Source: an uncultured Alphaproteobacteria bacterium (GTDB taxonomy: Bacteria > Pseudomonadota > Alphaproteobacteria > RUG11792). From it: a stretch of 8,916 nt of DNA. How positions within the stretch are numbered: position 1 is the stretch's first letter; each line of letters begins with the position of its first letter. Of the stretch, positions 1 through 6,745 are shown in pieces. Made by a program: the position numbers and the translations under genes. Location: positions 1 through 8,916 of the forward strand of contig CAJUOM010000029.1 of the NCBI GenBank assembly GCA_910588255.1, given 5' to 3'. Below the pieces are notes generated by a model. It was not told where the DNA came from and ran no database searches. It was given only the letters and a program-made list of their open reading frames with translations.

Positions 1-1
1 T

Positions 2-129
2 TTTTTCGAAAGGAACGAAGAGATAGGGATTGATTTACGAAGTTTGGTCAAGTCCAAAGAGTGAGAGAAACGAACGAGACTTGAGGAAATGGAAGTAAAT
101 CAATATAATCGTTACCGCCTTTCGGAAAA
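2..129. repeat. Compound palindrome with four nested stems (RPE-like intergenic repeat or structured RNA)
   Basis: Four nested inverted repeats can be read directly. The outer arms 2-13 and 118-129 pair over 12 bp with one G-T wobble. AACGA (14-18) pairs with TCGTT (109-113), leaving a 4-nt bulge. ATTGATTTAC (29-38) pairs perfectly with GTAAATCAAT (95-104). TCAAGTC (48-54) pairs perfectly with GACTTGA (78-84). A competing small hairpin is TTTGG (43-47) with CCAAA (54-58). The size and layout recall the palindromic repeats of Rickettsiales (100-150 bp), but no family is recognised. The element may extend beyond the left edge. It holds no convincing coding frame. It could be a dispersed repeat or part of a non-coding RNA; the sequence alone does not decide which. 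Confidence 0.6.
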
Positions 130-228
130 TATAATATAGAGTGCGAGAATCACATAGGTGCGCGGCGTGGGGTAAAATTAACGAGCATATCACACGCCGC
201 GCATCTGAATGTCCTCTTATATTTTCCG
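123..228. repeat. 106-bp hairpin element with 12-bp perfect terminal inverted repeats and GC-rich core stem
   Basis: CGGAAAATATAA (123-134) is a perfect inverted repeat of TTATATTTTCCG (217-228). Inside lies a second perfect repeat, TGCGCGGCGTG (159-169) with CACGCCGCGCA (193-203), extendable by one G-T pair. A short GAG/CTC helix (139-141 with 214-216) can bridge the two. The core is very GC-rich against AT-rich surroundings. The left arm shares bases 123-129 with the right arm of the preceding palindrome, so the two folds exclude each other. A TATAAT box lies at 130-135 on the plus strand, but no matching -35 box is seen. Candidates are a MITE-like element, a structured small RNA or a bidirectional terminator. 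There is no T-tract directly after the core stem. Confidence 0.6.
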
Positions 229-282
229 TGAACTATACTTCTTATTTCAAAAGTATATTGTTAAGAGGGGCTGTTATTTTTA
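213..282 (+). other. Third hairpin followed by a T-rich tract (possible terminator of an RNA or switch partner)
   Basis: CCTCTTA (213-219) pairs perfectly with TAAGAGG (262-268), and inside it TATACTT (234-240) pairs with AAGTATA (251-257). A T-rich stretch (TTATTTTT, 274-281) follows after five bases. Bases 217-219 are also used by the 12-bp arm of the preceding element, so this hairpin competes with it. On the plus strand this would be a mediocre intrinsic terminator because of the gap before the T tract. Read on the minus strand, downstream of murJ, there is no T tract. Confidence 0.35.
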
Positions 283-308
283 GAAAATTAACTACGATCC
301 ATCAGTAA

Positions 309-1850
309 TTAATCTTTTTTGAATTTTTTATAAATAAAATTCGCATATGAAATCATGGAATTATCTTTTAATAAAATTAAAGTTCCAATATATATAAAAA
401 ATCCAGTAGAACATGATACAAACAGAGTAAGAAATTCATCTAATTTCGAAATAGGGGTATTATAAAAATTAAAAGCTAATATTACAAAAAGCATAGCAGT
501 AGACGCCAAGAGTATTTTCATAAAATCCATAATTAATGATTTTTCGAATTTAAACCAACCTTTAGATTGACGACACATTACAAAAACATTAACAAATCCA
601 GCTATTGTTGATGAAATGGCAAGGCCAATTTCATGAAATGGATTTATTAGAATAAAACTTAAGATGATATTGACGATTATCGAAATAATGGCTGCGTTCA
701 TTGGAGCTTTAGCATTCTTTTGCGCAAATAAAACCGATGACATGATCTTTGCCATAACAAATGAAGGTAGACCTATAGCAGATACTTTCAAAATATTGGA
801 GGTGTGAGTCACAGCAAATTGATCAAATTTCCCATGACCATATAATAATGAAATCATATAATAAGAAAGAGCAATTAAGCCACATACAGAAGGCAAGGTT
901 AATCTCAATGTAAATAAAATAGATTTGTTTTGTATGTTTCTAATATTATTTTTTTCTCCTTTTGCAATTCCTTCAGCTATTTCCGGAAGTAACACAATTC
1001 CCATTGATATACCAAATAAAGCTAGAGGAAATTGTATAAATCTATCTGCGCAATAGAGATAAGTGATACACCCAGTTGGAAGGAATGAAGCAAAAAATGA
1101 TCCCATAAGAATATTTACTTGGGCAACTCCAGCTCCTGCTAATACTGGTACTAATTTCTTTAAAAGATTCTTTACTTTTAAGCTTGGTTTTAAAGAAGAT
1201 AAACTTGGGGTTGGTAATTTTTGAAATTTTACATAAATATACATATAAAACAATTGAAAAATTCCTGCTGCTAAAACACCACACGAAATTCGACGTCCTG
1301 CAGAAAATAAATCTGTTCCAACAAAAAGAGACGTAATTAAAACAAAATTTACTAAAATCGGGGCCATTGCGAATGGGAAAAATTTATGTTTTGAGATTAA
1401 TATTCCGCTGTAAATTGTTGATAGAGAAACAAAGGCAACGCTAGGAAATACTATTCGAGTAAATTCTGTCGTTAATTTTAATTTTTCAGGTATACTAGCA
1501 AATCCTGGAGCCATAAATATCGTAAATTCTTTTGCAAATATTTCTATTAAAATTGTAATTAACAGCATTATCCAAAAAATTAGTGAGAATATTCTTGATG
1601 AAAAATATTTCGCTCCATTGAGTTTATTAGCGGCAGTGAAATCCGTAAAATAGGGAACAAATATGGACTGAAAACCACCTTCTGCAAAAAATCGTCTGAA
1701 AAATGCAGGAAACTTAAAAGCCGTTGTAAATGCGTCCATTTCCATAGATGCTCCAAGAAAATGTACTAATAAAGTTTCTCTAAAAACTCCAAGAATACGA
1801 CTAACTACTGTAAGCCCACTTACTGTCAGAAATTTTTTGGCTAATCCCAT
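309..1850 (-). CDS. murJ: Lipid II flippase MurJ
   Basis: MurJ is an integral inner-membrane protein of the MOP superfamily (MATE-like fold) that moves lipid II to the periplasm for peptidoglycan assembly. The translated protein has about 14 hydrophobic segments and the family N-terminus: FLTVSGLTVVSRILG, then DAFTTAFKFP and FFRRFFAEGGF. The reading frame is open back to a TTG at 1910, but I choose the ATG at 1850, which gives 513 residues, a normal family length. With this start Arg18, Arg24, Asp39 and Arg52 fall at the positions of the functionally important charged residues of E. coli MurJ. A promoter also lies inside the would-be 20-residue extension. No clear Shine-Dalgarno sequence precedes either start. 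The gene stands alone and is divergent from asd. No terminator with a T tract is evident on its downstream side. Confidence 0.95.
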   Translation of the reverse strand: MGLAKKFLTVSGLTVVSRILGVFRETLLVHFLGASMEMDAFTTAFKFPAFFRRFFAEGGFQSIFVPYFTDFTAANKLNGAKYFSSRIFSLIFWIMLLITILIEIFAKEFTIFMAPGFASIPEKLKLTTEFTRIVFPSVAFVSLSTIYSGILISKHKFFPFAMAPILVNFVLITSLFVGTDLFSAGRRISCGVLAAGIFQLFYMYIYVKFQKLPTPSLSSLKPSLKVKNLLKKLVPVLAGAGVAQVNILMGSFFASFLPTGCITYLYCADRFIQFPLALFGISMGIVLLPEIAEGIAKGEKNNIRNIQNKSILFTLRLTLPSVCGLIALSYYMISLLYGHGKFDQFAVTHTSNILKVSAIGLPSFVMAKIMSSVLFAQKNAKAPMNAAIISIIVNIILSFILINPFHEIGLAISSTIAGFVNVFVMCRQSKGWFKFEKSLIMDFMKILLASTAMLFVILAFNFYNTPISKLDEFLTLFVSCSTGFFIYIGTLILLKDNSMISYANFIYKKFKKD

Positions 1851-1881
1851 AAATAATAAAAATTCTGTTTGTACAATTAAG

Positions 1882-1910
1882 AGTATAATGGATGCTAAGA
1901 TCATTCGCAA
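1882..1910 (-). promoter_or_regulatory. Predicted sigma70-type promoter of murJ
   Basis: On the minus strand TTGCGA (1910-1905) is separated by exactly 17 bp from TATACT (1887-1882), matching 4/6 and 5/6 consensus bases. Transcription would start near 1875, about 25 nt before the ATG at 1850. This supports that start over the upstream TTG, which is itself part of the -35 box. Confidence 0.55.
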
Positions 1911-2248
1911 TGAAATTACTAATTTGCAAATGATATGTTTCTAGCAAGGACAGAGGAATGCTGTAAATAGAGTTTAGATTGCAGAAAAGACCATCTAGAG
2001 TTTTGTGTAAAAAGTATAGGTATAATTAACGAACCTATTTGCAAATAAGATATTAACCTCGAGTAGATTATTTCGAACCAGTTATACTGCCAAAACGTTG
2101 ATAACACACTGCAATTATTTATTCGATTAAGGGCAATTATACAACTTATCGCGTTTTTCGAATTCAGATAAGTTTTGGAACCAATGCGGAATAATATAAA
2201 TCTTAGCAAAATACCCCCATAAACTTTCTAGTTTTTGTTATAGAACTA
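1911..2248. other. Divergent intergenic region with no intact gene
   Basis: This stretch between the murJ and asd promoters has no convincing gene. A minus-strand open frame of 96 codons (2209-1919) starts with TTG, lacks a ribosome binding site and has no recognisable motif. A plus-strand frame is interrupted by TAG at 1968, TAA at 2046, TAG at 2064 and TAA at 2169, and could be an eroded gene, but nothing in it is recognisable. Short inverted repeats occur: AACTTATC (2143-2150) with GATAAGTT (2167-2174), followed by TTTT only in part, and ATAGGT (2016-2021) with ACCTAT (2033-2038). Confidence 0.5.
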
Positions 2249-2257
2249 TGATAAAAT
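2249..2257 (+). promoter_or_regulatory. Predicted extended -10 promoter of the asd operon
   Basis: TGATAAAAT (2249-2257) matches the extended -10 pattern TGnTATAAT with one mismatch. No good -35 box lies 17 bp upstream, as is usual for extended -10 promoters. Transcription would start near 2264, which is downstream of the ATG at 2258 and favours the ATG at 2285 as the asd start. Confidence 0.4.
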
Positions 2258-2284
2258 ATGCAAAATAAATCTTCTGAAACAAAA

Positions 2285-3283
2285 ATGAAAAACAAAAGGA
2301 TTATAGTCGTTGGAGCAACGGGAAGAGTTGGGCGTGAAATACTCTCTATTTTGCAAGAACTTCACATTCCTAGACGCCATATTACAGCGGCTGCTTCAGC
2401 TCATTCAAGGGGAATGCTACTGGATTATGGTGATGAGAAAATCGAAGTTAAAGATTTAGATACTATAGATTTTTCAAATTATGATATAGGGTTATTTTCC
2501 GCAGGAAGCTCTGTTTCTGAAAAATATGCTCCAATTGCAGCGAATACTGGATGTTTTGTTATTGATAACACATCGTTTTTCAGAATGCATGAAGATATAC
2601 CTCTGATTGTTCCTGAAATTAATTTTTCTGATTTACGAAATTATGATTCCAAAATAATAGCAAATCCTAATTGTTCAACGATACAAATGGTTATGGCTTT
2701 GAAACCACTCCATGATTGTTTTTCATTGAAAGAAGTTGTTGTTTCAACATATCAGGCGGTTTCAGGGGCAGGACAAAAAGGTGTTGATGAATTGCAAATG
2801 CAAATAAATGATATTTTAAATAACAGAATTCCAGGACATAATCATTTTAAAAAGCAGATTGCATTTAATTTAATTCCACAAATTGATTCTTTCGGAGATT
2901 TAGATTACACAAAAGAAGAGTGGAAAATGATTAATGAAACAAAAAAGATACTTGGAATTAATGATCTGATAATAACTGCAACTTGTGTTCGTGTGCCTGT
3001 TTTTACAGGCCATGCTGTTTCTGTATTTGCAAAATTTGAAAAAGGCATAAATATAAATCATGCTATTGAATCACTAAATGATTTCGAAGGGATAAAAGTA
3101 ATAGACAATATTAGCGATTATGAATTTGCAACCCCGATAGATTCCGCGGGAAAGAATGAAGTTTTTGTTAGTAGAATTCGAAAACATCCGGATTTAAATA
3201 ATGCGTTGAGTTTCTGGTGTGTTTCAGATAATTTGCGAAAAGGAGCGGCTTTAAACGCCATACAAATTGCGGAAAGATTGTGA
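2285..3283 (+). CDS. asd: Aspartate-semialdehyde dehydrogenase
   Basis: The enzyme reduces aspartyl phosphate with NADPH to aspartate semialdehyde, the branch point to diaminopimelate/lysine, threonine and methionine; DAP is needed for peptidoglycan. Counting from an upstream in-frame ATG at 2258 (341 residues), the protein shows the nucleotide-binding GATGRVG at 19-25, the active-site cysteine at 139 in NPNCSTIQ, STYQAVSGAG at 163-172, FNLIPQID at 203-210, and the substrate/catalytic Arg245 and His252 in CVRVPVFTGHA. The C-terminal SDNLRKGAALNAIQ is intact. I choose the ATG at 2285 (332 residues) because family members begin a few residues before the GATG loop and the predicted promoter overlaps the upstream ATG. 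Neither start has a clear Shine-Dalgarno sequence. It is the first gene of the asd-hemW-surE-nlpD run and its TGA overlaps the hemW start by 4 bp. Confidence 0.95.
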   Translation: MKNKRIIVVGATGRVGREILSILQELHIPRRHITAAASAHSRGMLLDYGDEKIEVKDLDTIDFSNYDIGLFSAGSSVSEKYAPIAANTGCFVIDNTSFFRMHEDIPLIVPEINFSDLRNYDSKIIANPNCSTIQMVMALKPLHDCFSLKEVVVSTYQAVSGAGQKGVDELQMQINDILNNRIPGHNHFKKQIAFNLIPQIDSFGDLDYTKEEWKMINETKKILGINDLIITATCVRVPVFTGHAVSVFAKFEKGININHAIESLNDFEGIKVIDNISDYEFATPIDSAGKNEVFVSRIRKHPDLNNALSFWCVSDNLRKGAALNAIQIAERL

Positions 3284-4428
3284 GTACAATATATATTCAT
3301 TGGCCATTTTGTCTTTCAAAATGCTATTATTGTGATTTTAACAGTGTGAAATGCCTTGGAGATATTGACTTTCGAAAATGGTTGAATTTATATAAAAAAG
3401 TTTTAAAAAGATTTAAAAAAGATTTTTATAAAAATGAGAATATAACAAGTATATATTTTGGTGGTGGAACTCCGTCTCTGTTGCCAGAATGGTTTGTTAG
3501 TGACTTAATAGAGGAAATTAATAATAATTTTAATTTAATCCAGTTAGCAGAGATAACATTAGAAGTAAATCCCAAAACTGTTACAAAGCAGAAGTTATTA
3601 AATTTCAAAAAAGGGGGAATTAATCGTTTATCCATAGGAGTTCAATCTATTCGAGATGGTGATTTAAAGTTGCTTGGAAGAATTCATAATGCGAAATCCG
3701 CAAAAGAATGTGTTTTTGAAGCTTTGGAGGTGTTCGATAACCTATCAATTGATATGATCTATAACAGACCTGGACAAAATTTGACAGATTGGGAAAGTGA
3801 ATTAGCGGAGGTTTTAAGTTGGCCTATTAATCATGTTTCTCTTTATGAATTGATTATTAAAGATAACACGAGACTAAAGCAAATGATAAAAGAGGGAAGA
3901 GTACCTTATCCTGATAGAACTGATAGACTTTTTGAGAAAACAATTGAAATAACTGAACAAGCAGGTTTTGAAATGTATGAGGTATCTAATTTCGCAAAAT
4001 GTCAAATGTATGGAAAACATAATCTGTCATATTGGAATTATGAAGATTATTATGGAATAGGCCCCGGAAGTCATTCGAGAGTAACTATAGGGAGTGAAAA
4101 AATTGCAATTGCTCAGATTTCAAATAATTTAGAATGGTTAAATTGGGCAGAAGATCTGAATTTTGAAATTGAAACTTTGTCTGAAGATGAGATTTTTGAG
4201 GAAATGTGCATAATGGGATTACGTGCGAAGTGCGGATTAAATCTGAAAAAAATCAGTGAAAAAATAAAAATTAAATACGATTTGCAAAATAAAATAGAAA
4301 AACTTATGAAAAATTCGTATATAATAAAAAGAGGAGATAGAATTGTGTTAACTAAAGAAGGCATTAAGAGATTGAATCTTGTTATTGAATTTTTAGTAAA
4401 AGAAGGACCTTATGAAAATTTTAATTAG
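3280..4428 (+). CDS. hemW: Radical SAM heme chaperone HemW
   Basis: HemW belongs to the HemN-like radical SAM family; it binds heme and delivers it to respiratory proteins, and is often misannotated as coproporphyrinogen III oxidase. The 382-residue protein begins with the 4Fe-4S/SAM motif CX3CX2C at Cys11, Cys15 and Cys18 (CLSKCYYCDFNS). It continues with GGGTPS (61-66), NRLSIGVQS (115-123), SIDMIYNRPGQ (156-166), EVSNFA and HNLSYW (247-252), followed by GIGPGSH (259-265), all typical of HemW. The HemN-specific N-terminal extension is absent. The start is GTG at 3280, overlapping the asd stop by 4 bp (GTGA), which suggests translational coupling; GGAAAG at 3271-3276 is a close Shine-Dalgarno match. 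Its 3' end overlaps surE by 17 bp. Retention of HemW suggests heme-dependent respiration or another heme enzyme. Confidence 0.93.
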   Translation: MSTIYIHWPFCLSKCYYCDFNSVKCLGDIDFRKWLNLYKKVLKRFKKDFYKNENITSIYFGGGTPSLLPEWFVSDLIEEINNNFNLIQLAEITLEVNPKTVTKQKLLNFKKGGINRLSIGVQSIRDGDLKLLGRIHNAKSAKECVFEALEVFDNLSIDMIYNRPGQNLTDWESELAEVLSWPINHVSLYELIIKDNTRLKQMIKEGRVPYPDRTDRLFEKTIEITEQAGFEMYEVSNFAKCQMYGKHNLSYWNYEDYYGIGPGSHSRVTIGSEKIAIAQISNNLEWLNWAEDLNFEIETLSEDEIFEEMCIMGLRAKCGLNLKKISEKIKIKYDLQNKIEKLMKNSYIIKRGDRIVLTKEGIKRLNLVIEFLVKEGPYENFN

Positions 4429-5173
4429 TAATGATGATGGTATAGGCTCTCCAGGAATTTTACTTCTTGAAGAAGTGGCAAAGAAATTTTCATCTGAAGT
4501 TTATGTTTTCGCTCCTTCTTCAAATATGAGTGGAGCTGGGCATTCATTGACATTGAAATCTCCGCTTCGGCTAAAAGAACACGACAAATTTCATTATTCT
4601 GTGAATGGAACTCCAACAGATAGTGTTGTCATGGCACTTAGATATTTAATGACAGAAAAGCCTGATTTTGTTTTATCAGGGATTAATTTTGATTCAAATT
4701 TAGCTGATGATATAACATATTCAGGAACAGTGGCCGCTGTTATGGAAGCCTGTTTATTTGATGTCCCTGCGATTGCATTTAGTCAAAAAATGAATAAAGA
4801 TGGATCTATAAATTGGGAGGTAGCAAGGACATATGCTCCTGTTGTTTTGAAAGTTATAATGGATAAGTTCAGGTTTCCGAAAGGTGTGTTTTTGAATGTG
4901 AATTTCCCATCGTGTGATGTAAAAGATGTGAAAGGAATAAGAGTAACCCATCAAGGAACACGAATTATTGATGATCATGTTATTCAATCTATTGACCCAA
5001 GAGGGGATCCTTATTTTTGGATAGGTCCTGCGGAATATAGGAAAAATGATGATAATAAGGATTTAACTATGGATTTGGGAGCTGTTAATAGTGGGTATGT
5101 TTCAATAACGCCACTATCAATAGATATGACAGCCAGATCTGAAATAAGTATTTTAAATGAGTTGTTTTCATGA
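4412..5173 (+). CDS. surE: 5'/3'-nucleotidase SurE
   Basis: SurE is a cytoplasmic, divalent-metal-dependent phosphatase acting on nucleoside monophosphates, linked to stationary-phase survival. The 253-residue length is normal. Visible motifs are the N-terminal NDDG (residues 7-10, with metal ligands Asp8 and Asp9), APSSNMSGAGHSLT (34-47, with the metal-binding serine), VNGTPTDSV (64-72), and SGINFDSNLADD with YSGTVAAVMEA (89-112), which completes the metal site. The ATG at 4412 lies inside the end of hemW and has a good Shine-Dalgarno sequence, AGAAGGA at 4401-4407. The stop overlaps the next start as ATGA. In many proteobacteria surE sits with pcm and nlpD; here pcm is missing between surE and the NlpD-like gene. 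Confidence 0.96.
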   Translation: MKILISNDDGIGSPGILLLEEVAKKFSSEVYVFAPSSNMSGAGHSLTLKSPLRLKEHDKFHYSVNGTPTDSVVMALRYLMTEKPDFVLSGINFDSNLADDITYSGTVAAVMEACLFDVPAIAFSQKMNKDGSINWEVARTYAPVVLKVIMDKFRFPKGVFLNVNFPSCDVKDVKGIRVTHQGTRIIDDHVIQSIDPRGDPYFWIGPAEYRKNDDNKDLTMDLGAVNSGYVSITPLSIDMTARSEISILNELFS

Positions 5174-5991
5174 TGATAAAATATAGAGTTTATATACTTT
5201 GCGTATTGACATTATTCTTGACTTCTTGCGCTCATAAAGATATGGAATTACCCGAGATAGTTCAAGTCAAGAAAGTAAACCCGTATCACAAGGTTTCAGA
5301 AGGAGATACAGTTGGTTCTATTGCTGAAAAATATGGAATGACAAGAGCTGATTTGATTAAGTTAAATAATTTGGAGCAACCTTATCAATTGTATGAAGGA
5401 CAAAGGTTAGTTATTACGGTAAAACCTGAATCAGAAGAAGAGAAGAAGTTAGAATCTGAAGGTGTCGAAGTTTCGGATACTTCAGAAAAAACAAATGATA
5501 TTGAAGATGGTGTTACTGAATCAGAGAAAGATAAAGAAACTTTAGATGATATAAAAGATAAAGAAGAGACAGAAACGCTAGTGATTAAAACTGATTATAT
5601 TTGGCCTGTTGAAGGTGGAAAATCCAAAGTGACACAGCATTTTGATAGCACAGAAGTTGATAGCGCTATAATAATTGATGCTTCAGTTGGAACTCCAGTT
5701 AAAGCTATAGCAGATGGACTAGTTGTCATATCAGGGATTCCAAGTGGAGAAGCTGCAGCATATGGAACTACAGTTGTTATAAAACACACTTCTAAGAAAA
5801 CCATGTCGATTTATGCGAACTTAAAAGAAGCAAATGCAATCGTTGGGAAAAAGGTGAAGCAAGGAGAAATAATCGGAAAAGTTGGGAAAAGCGGATCCAT
5901 TGCAAAAAAACCACAGTTATATTTTGAATTAAATGATTTATCGGGTCCTGGAAGACGAGCTGTTGATCCTGAAAAATATCTTCCAAAATAA
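5170..5991 (+). CDS. nlpD: NlpD-like lipoprotein with LysM and degenerate LytM (M23) domain
   Basis: The 273-residue protein starts with a lipoprotein signal: Lys4/Arg6, a hydrophobic stretch, and the lipobox LTSC with lipidated Cys20, so it should be attached to a membrane facing the periplasm. A LysM domain (about 39-84, YHKVSEGDTVGSIAEKYG then LNNL) would bind peptidoglycan. A charged, acidic linker follows (85-139). A LytM/M23 domain spans about 143-273. The zinc ligands of active M23 peptidases are missing: the HxxxD region reads DSAIIID and the HxH motif is replaced by LYFEL. This is the pattern of NlpD and EnvC, which do not cut peptidoglycan but activate amidases during cell separation. 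Gene order after surE supports NlpD. ATG at 5170 overlaps the surE stop by 4 bp; a second ATG at 5173 is equally possible. There is no clear Shine-Dalgarno, so coupling to surE is likely. Confidence 0.88.
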   Translation: MMIKYRVYILCVLTLFLTSCAHKDMELPEIVQVKKVNPYHKVSEGDTVGSIAEKYGMTRADLIKLNNLEQPYQLYEGQRLVITVKPESEEEKKLESEGVEVSDTSEKTNDIEDGVTESEKDKETLDDIKDKEETETLVIKTDYIWPVEGGKSKVTQHFDSTEVDSAIIIDASVGTPVKAIADGLVVISGIPSGEAAAYGTTVVIKHTSKKTMSIYANLKEANAIVGKKVKQGEIIGKVGKSGSIAKKPQLYFELNDLSGPGRRAVDPEKYLPK

Positions 5992-6538
5992 GTGGATTAT
6001 TTAGGATTAGACATAAGAAAAGAACGGAAGCAAAATCTGGATTAAAAAGTTTATGATGGTGAAATCAAAGTGTCATATCTGAAAGATTATGGGGAGTAGT
6101 ACTTATTATATCTCGCCGATGAAAATTTTGGGCGTACTGTGCAAACAATGGGAACGAATCCAGGTATTTACGACGAGAACAATTATAAAATAAATTGCTG
6201 TATAGGGACTGAAGGGATCGAAAATGACAAATATTATAATTTGGACATTGTTGGAGACGTGTGGCTCATGAATGATATCACGAATTATAACAAAGGATTA
6301 ATAACTGTTAAGGATGATGGAGATTCCAAGACTCGTTTTGTTTTACAAAATGATGTTGAAAAAGAGCTTCACGTCCCTGTGAACGTGGAATCTGGAGAAT
6401 TACATGTGAATAGTAATACTAATATCTATAGTGAGGTGAATATCTCTTCGAAAGCCAGTGTACACTTTTTCGAAAAAAAATGTTCTCGAGAGTGGTGGAA
6501 TTATTAGAATTGGAGACAAACCTGCCGTCAGGGAATAA
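5992..6538 (+). pseudogene. Relic of a surface adhesin/autotransporter passenger domain (two stops and a frameshift)
   Basis: One plus-strand frame reads through the region as protein-like sequence but contains TAA at 6043-6045 and TAG at 6097-6099; after the second stop it continues as YLADENFGRTVQTMGTNPG without change of character. An open piece of 122 codons starts at a GTG at 6139 without a ribosome binding site and ends at 6507. At the A8 tract 6473-6480 the frame goes out of register: removing one A replaces the odd tail KCSREWWNY by NVLESGGIIRIGDKPAVRE, ending at a TAA at 6536-6538. The residues (VESGELHVNSNTNIYSEVNI, then LESGGIIRIGDKPAV) have the short Gly/Asn/Ser-rich beta-strand pattern of beta-helical autotransporter passengers. 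No signal peptide, promoter or beta-barrel is present. It is therefore an internal fragment of a decayed gene. The family assignment is an inference from composition and pattern. Confidence 0.65.
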
Positions 6539-6544
6539 TTTTAG

Positions 6545-6582
6545 ATGTTGTGGTATTTCGTGTTAAATGCCACAACATTTTT
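6545..6582 (+). terminator. Strong intrinsic terminator
   Basis: ATGTTGTGGTATTT (6545-6558) pairs with AAATGCCACAACAT (6565-6578) over 14 bp with one wobble, around a 6-nt loop, and runs directly into five Ts (6578-6582). It closes the asd-hemW-surE-nlpD unit together with the relic, and insulates rpsB. Confidence 0.88.
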
Positions 6583-6600
6583 CTGATATATACTTTTTCC

Positions 6601-6630
6601 TTGAATCGAATTTTATGAGTGAGATATAAT
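6601..6630 (+). promoter_or_regulatory. Predicted sigma70-type promoter of rpsB-tsf
   Basis: TTGAAT (6601-6606) and a perfect TATAAT (6625-6630) are separated by 18 bp. Transcription would start near 6637, giving a leader of about 110 nt. It lies directly after the terminator at 6545-6582. Confidence 0.75.
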
Positions 6631-6636
6631 AATAAA

Positions 6637-6745
6637 AGAATATGATTTTCATATTTTTTAATTATCGACAACTGGAGTTTTCCGATGCCTGTTGGTTTCT
6701 TTCGCTCTTTTTGTCAAGTTTTAATCGGAAAGGAATTATTTTATT
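6637..6745 (+). promoter_or_regulatory. Structured rpsB leader, candidate S2 autoregulatory element
   Basis: The leader contains AATATGA (6639-6645) with TCATATT (6649-6655) followed by a T run, and a longer-range perfect 8-bp pairing of TTTCCGAT (6679-6686) with ATCGGAAA (6724-6731). The second arm overlaps the Shine-Dalgarno AAAGGA (6729-6734). In addition GACAA (6667-6671) can pair with TTGTC (6711-6715), interleaved with the 8-bp helix, which is the topology of a pseudoknot. Ribosomal protein S2 is known to repress its own operon through the rpsB leader in gammaproteobacteria. That this leader does the same is an inference. Confidence 0.5.

Noticed and set aside
1..282. tmRNA, RNase P RNA, 6S or SRP RNA
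   Set aside because: None of the conserved sequence blocks of these RNAs, such as the RNase P core or the tmRNA acceptor end, can be found on either strand.
1884..1889. Plus-strand TATAAT between murJ and asd
   Set aside because: No -35 box at proper spacing, and it overlaps the better minus-strand murJ promoter.
1919..2209. Minus-strand open frame of 96 codons between murJ and asd
   Set aside because: TTG start, no ribosome binding site, no motif or domain, and composition like untranslated AT-rich DNA.
6473..6480. A8 tract as a programmed slippage or phase-variation site
   Set aside because: Correcting the frame adds only about 20 residues before a stop, and two nonsense codons lie upstream, so decay explains it better.
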